Assembly: GCA_048421225.1 (NCBI GenBank)
Contig: DBFNRV010000141.1
Coordinates: 1 to 7,050 of the forward strand
DNA: 7,050 bases
Source: UMGS946 sp048421225
GTDB taxonomy: Bacteria; Bacillota; Clostridia; Christensenellales; CAG-138
Reading direction: 5' to 3'
The first letter of the stretch is position 1; each line of letters opens with the position of its first letter. The position numbers and the translations under genes were made by a program. The notes beneath the pieces are model-generated. The model was not told the origin of the DNA and did not search any database. It saw nothing but the letters and a program-made list of their open reading frames with translations. Shown piece after piece: positions 6,493-7,050 of the stretch.

Positions 6493-7050
<558 letters not shown>

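Overview
The window looks like a low- to mid-GC Firmicute, probably a member of the Clostridia. This is inferred from strong AGGAGG-type ribosome binding sites, TRTG-type extended -10 promoters, a TTG-initiated histidine kinase, GerMN-domain lipoproteins and the Ada/AlkA-Ogt repair gene pair. No species can be named from the sequence alone.

Left arm (1 to about 930, minus strand): an alkylation-repair locus. The first 39 codons of a methylguanine-DNA methyltransferase (ogt) run off the left edge. Upstream of it lies a decayed gene for an Ada/AlkA-type protein, meaning an Ada zinc domain, an AraC-type helix-turn-helix and the beginning of an AlkA N-domain. It is broken by at least three frameshifts and two in-frame stops and lacks the glycosylase domain. 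Its promoter and ribosome binding site still look intact. No single long reading frame reveals this relic; it appears only when the minus-strand frames are stitched together.

Middle (about 934 to 1590): some 650 bases with no gene I can support. A short minus-strand reading frame (1357-1497) has protein-like composition and may be another remnant.

Right arm (1595 to 7050, plus strand): one tightly packed gene run behind a TGTGGTATAAT promoter. The order is an OmpR-family response regulator, a membrane histidine kinase (TTG start, overlapping the regulator), a lipoprotein with one GerMN domain plus an NTF2-like tail (ATGA overlap), a second lipoprotein with three GerMN-like modules (2-base gap), a small heavy-metal-associated (HMA) protein, and the first 185 codons of the tRNA 2-thiouridylase mnmA. 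No terminator is visible between these genes.

The most interesting unit is the regulator-kinase-GerMN-GerMN cassette. Its layout parallels the actinobacterial MtrA-MtrB-LpqB system, in which a GerMN-containing lipoprotein acts with the sensor kinase. I infer that the two lipoproteins sit on the outer face of the membrane and tune or respond to the kinase. That role is not shown by the sequence.
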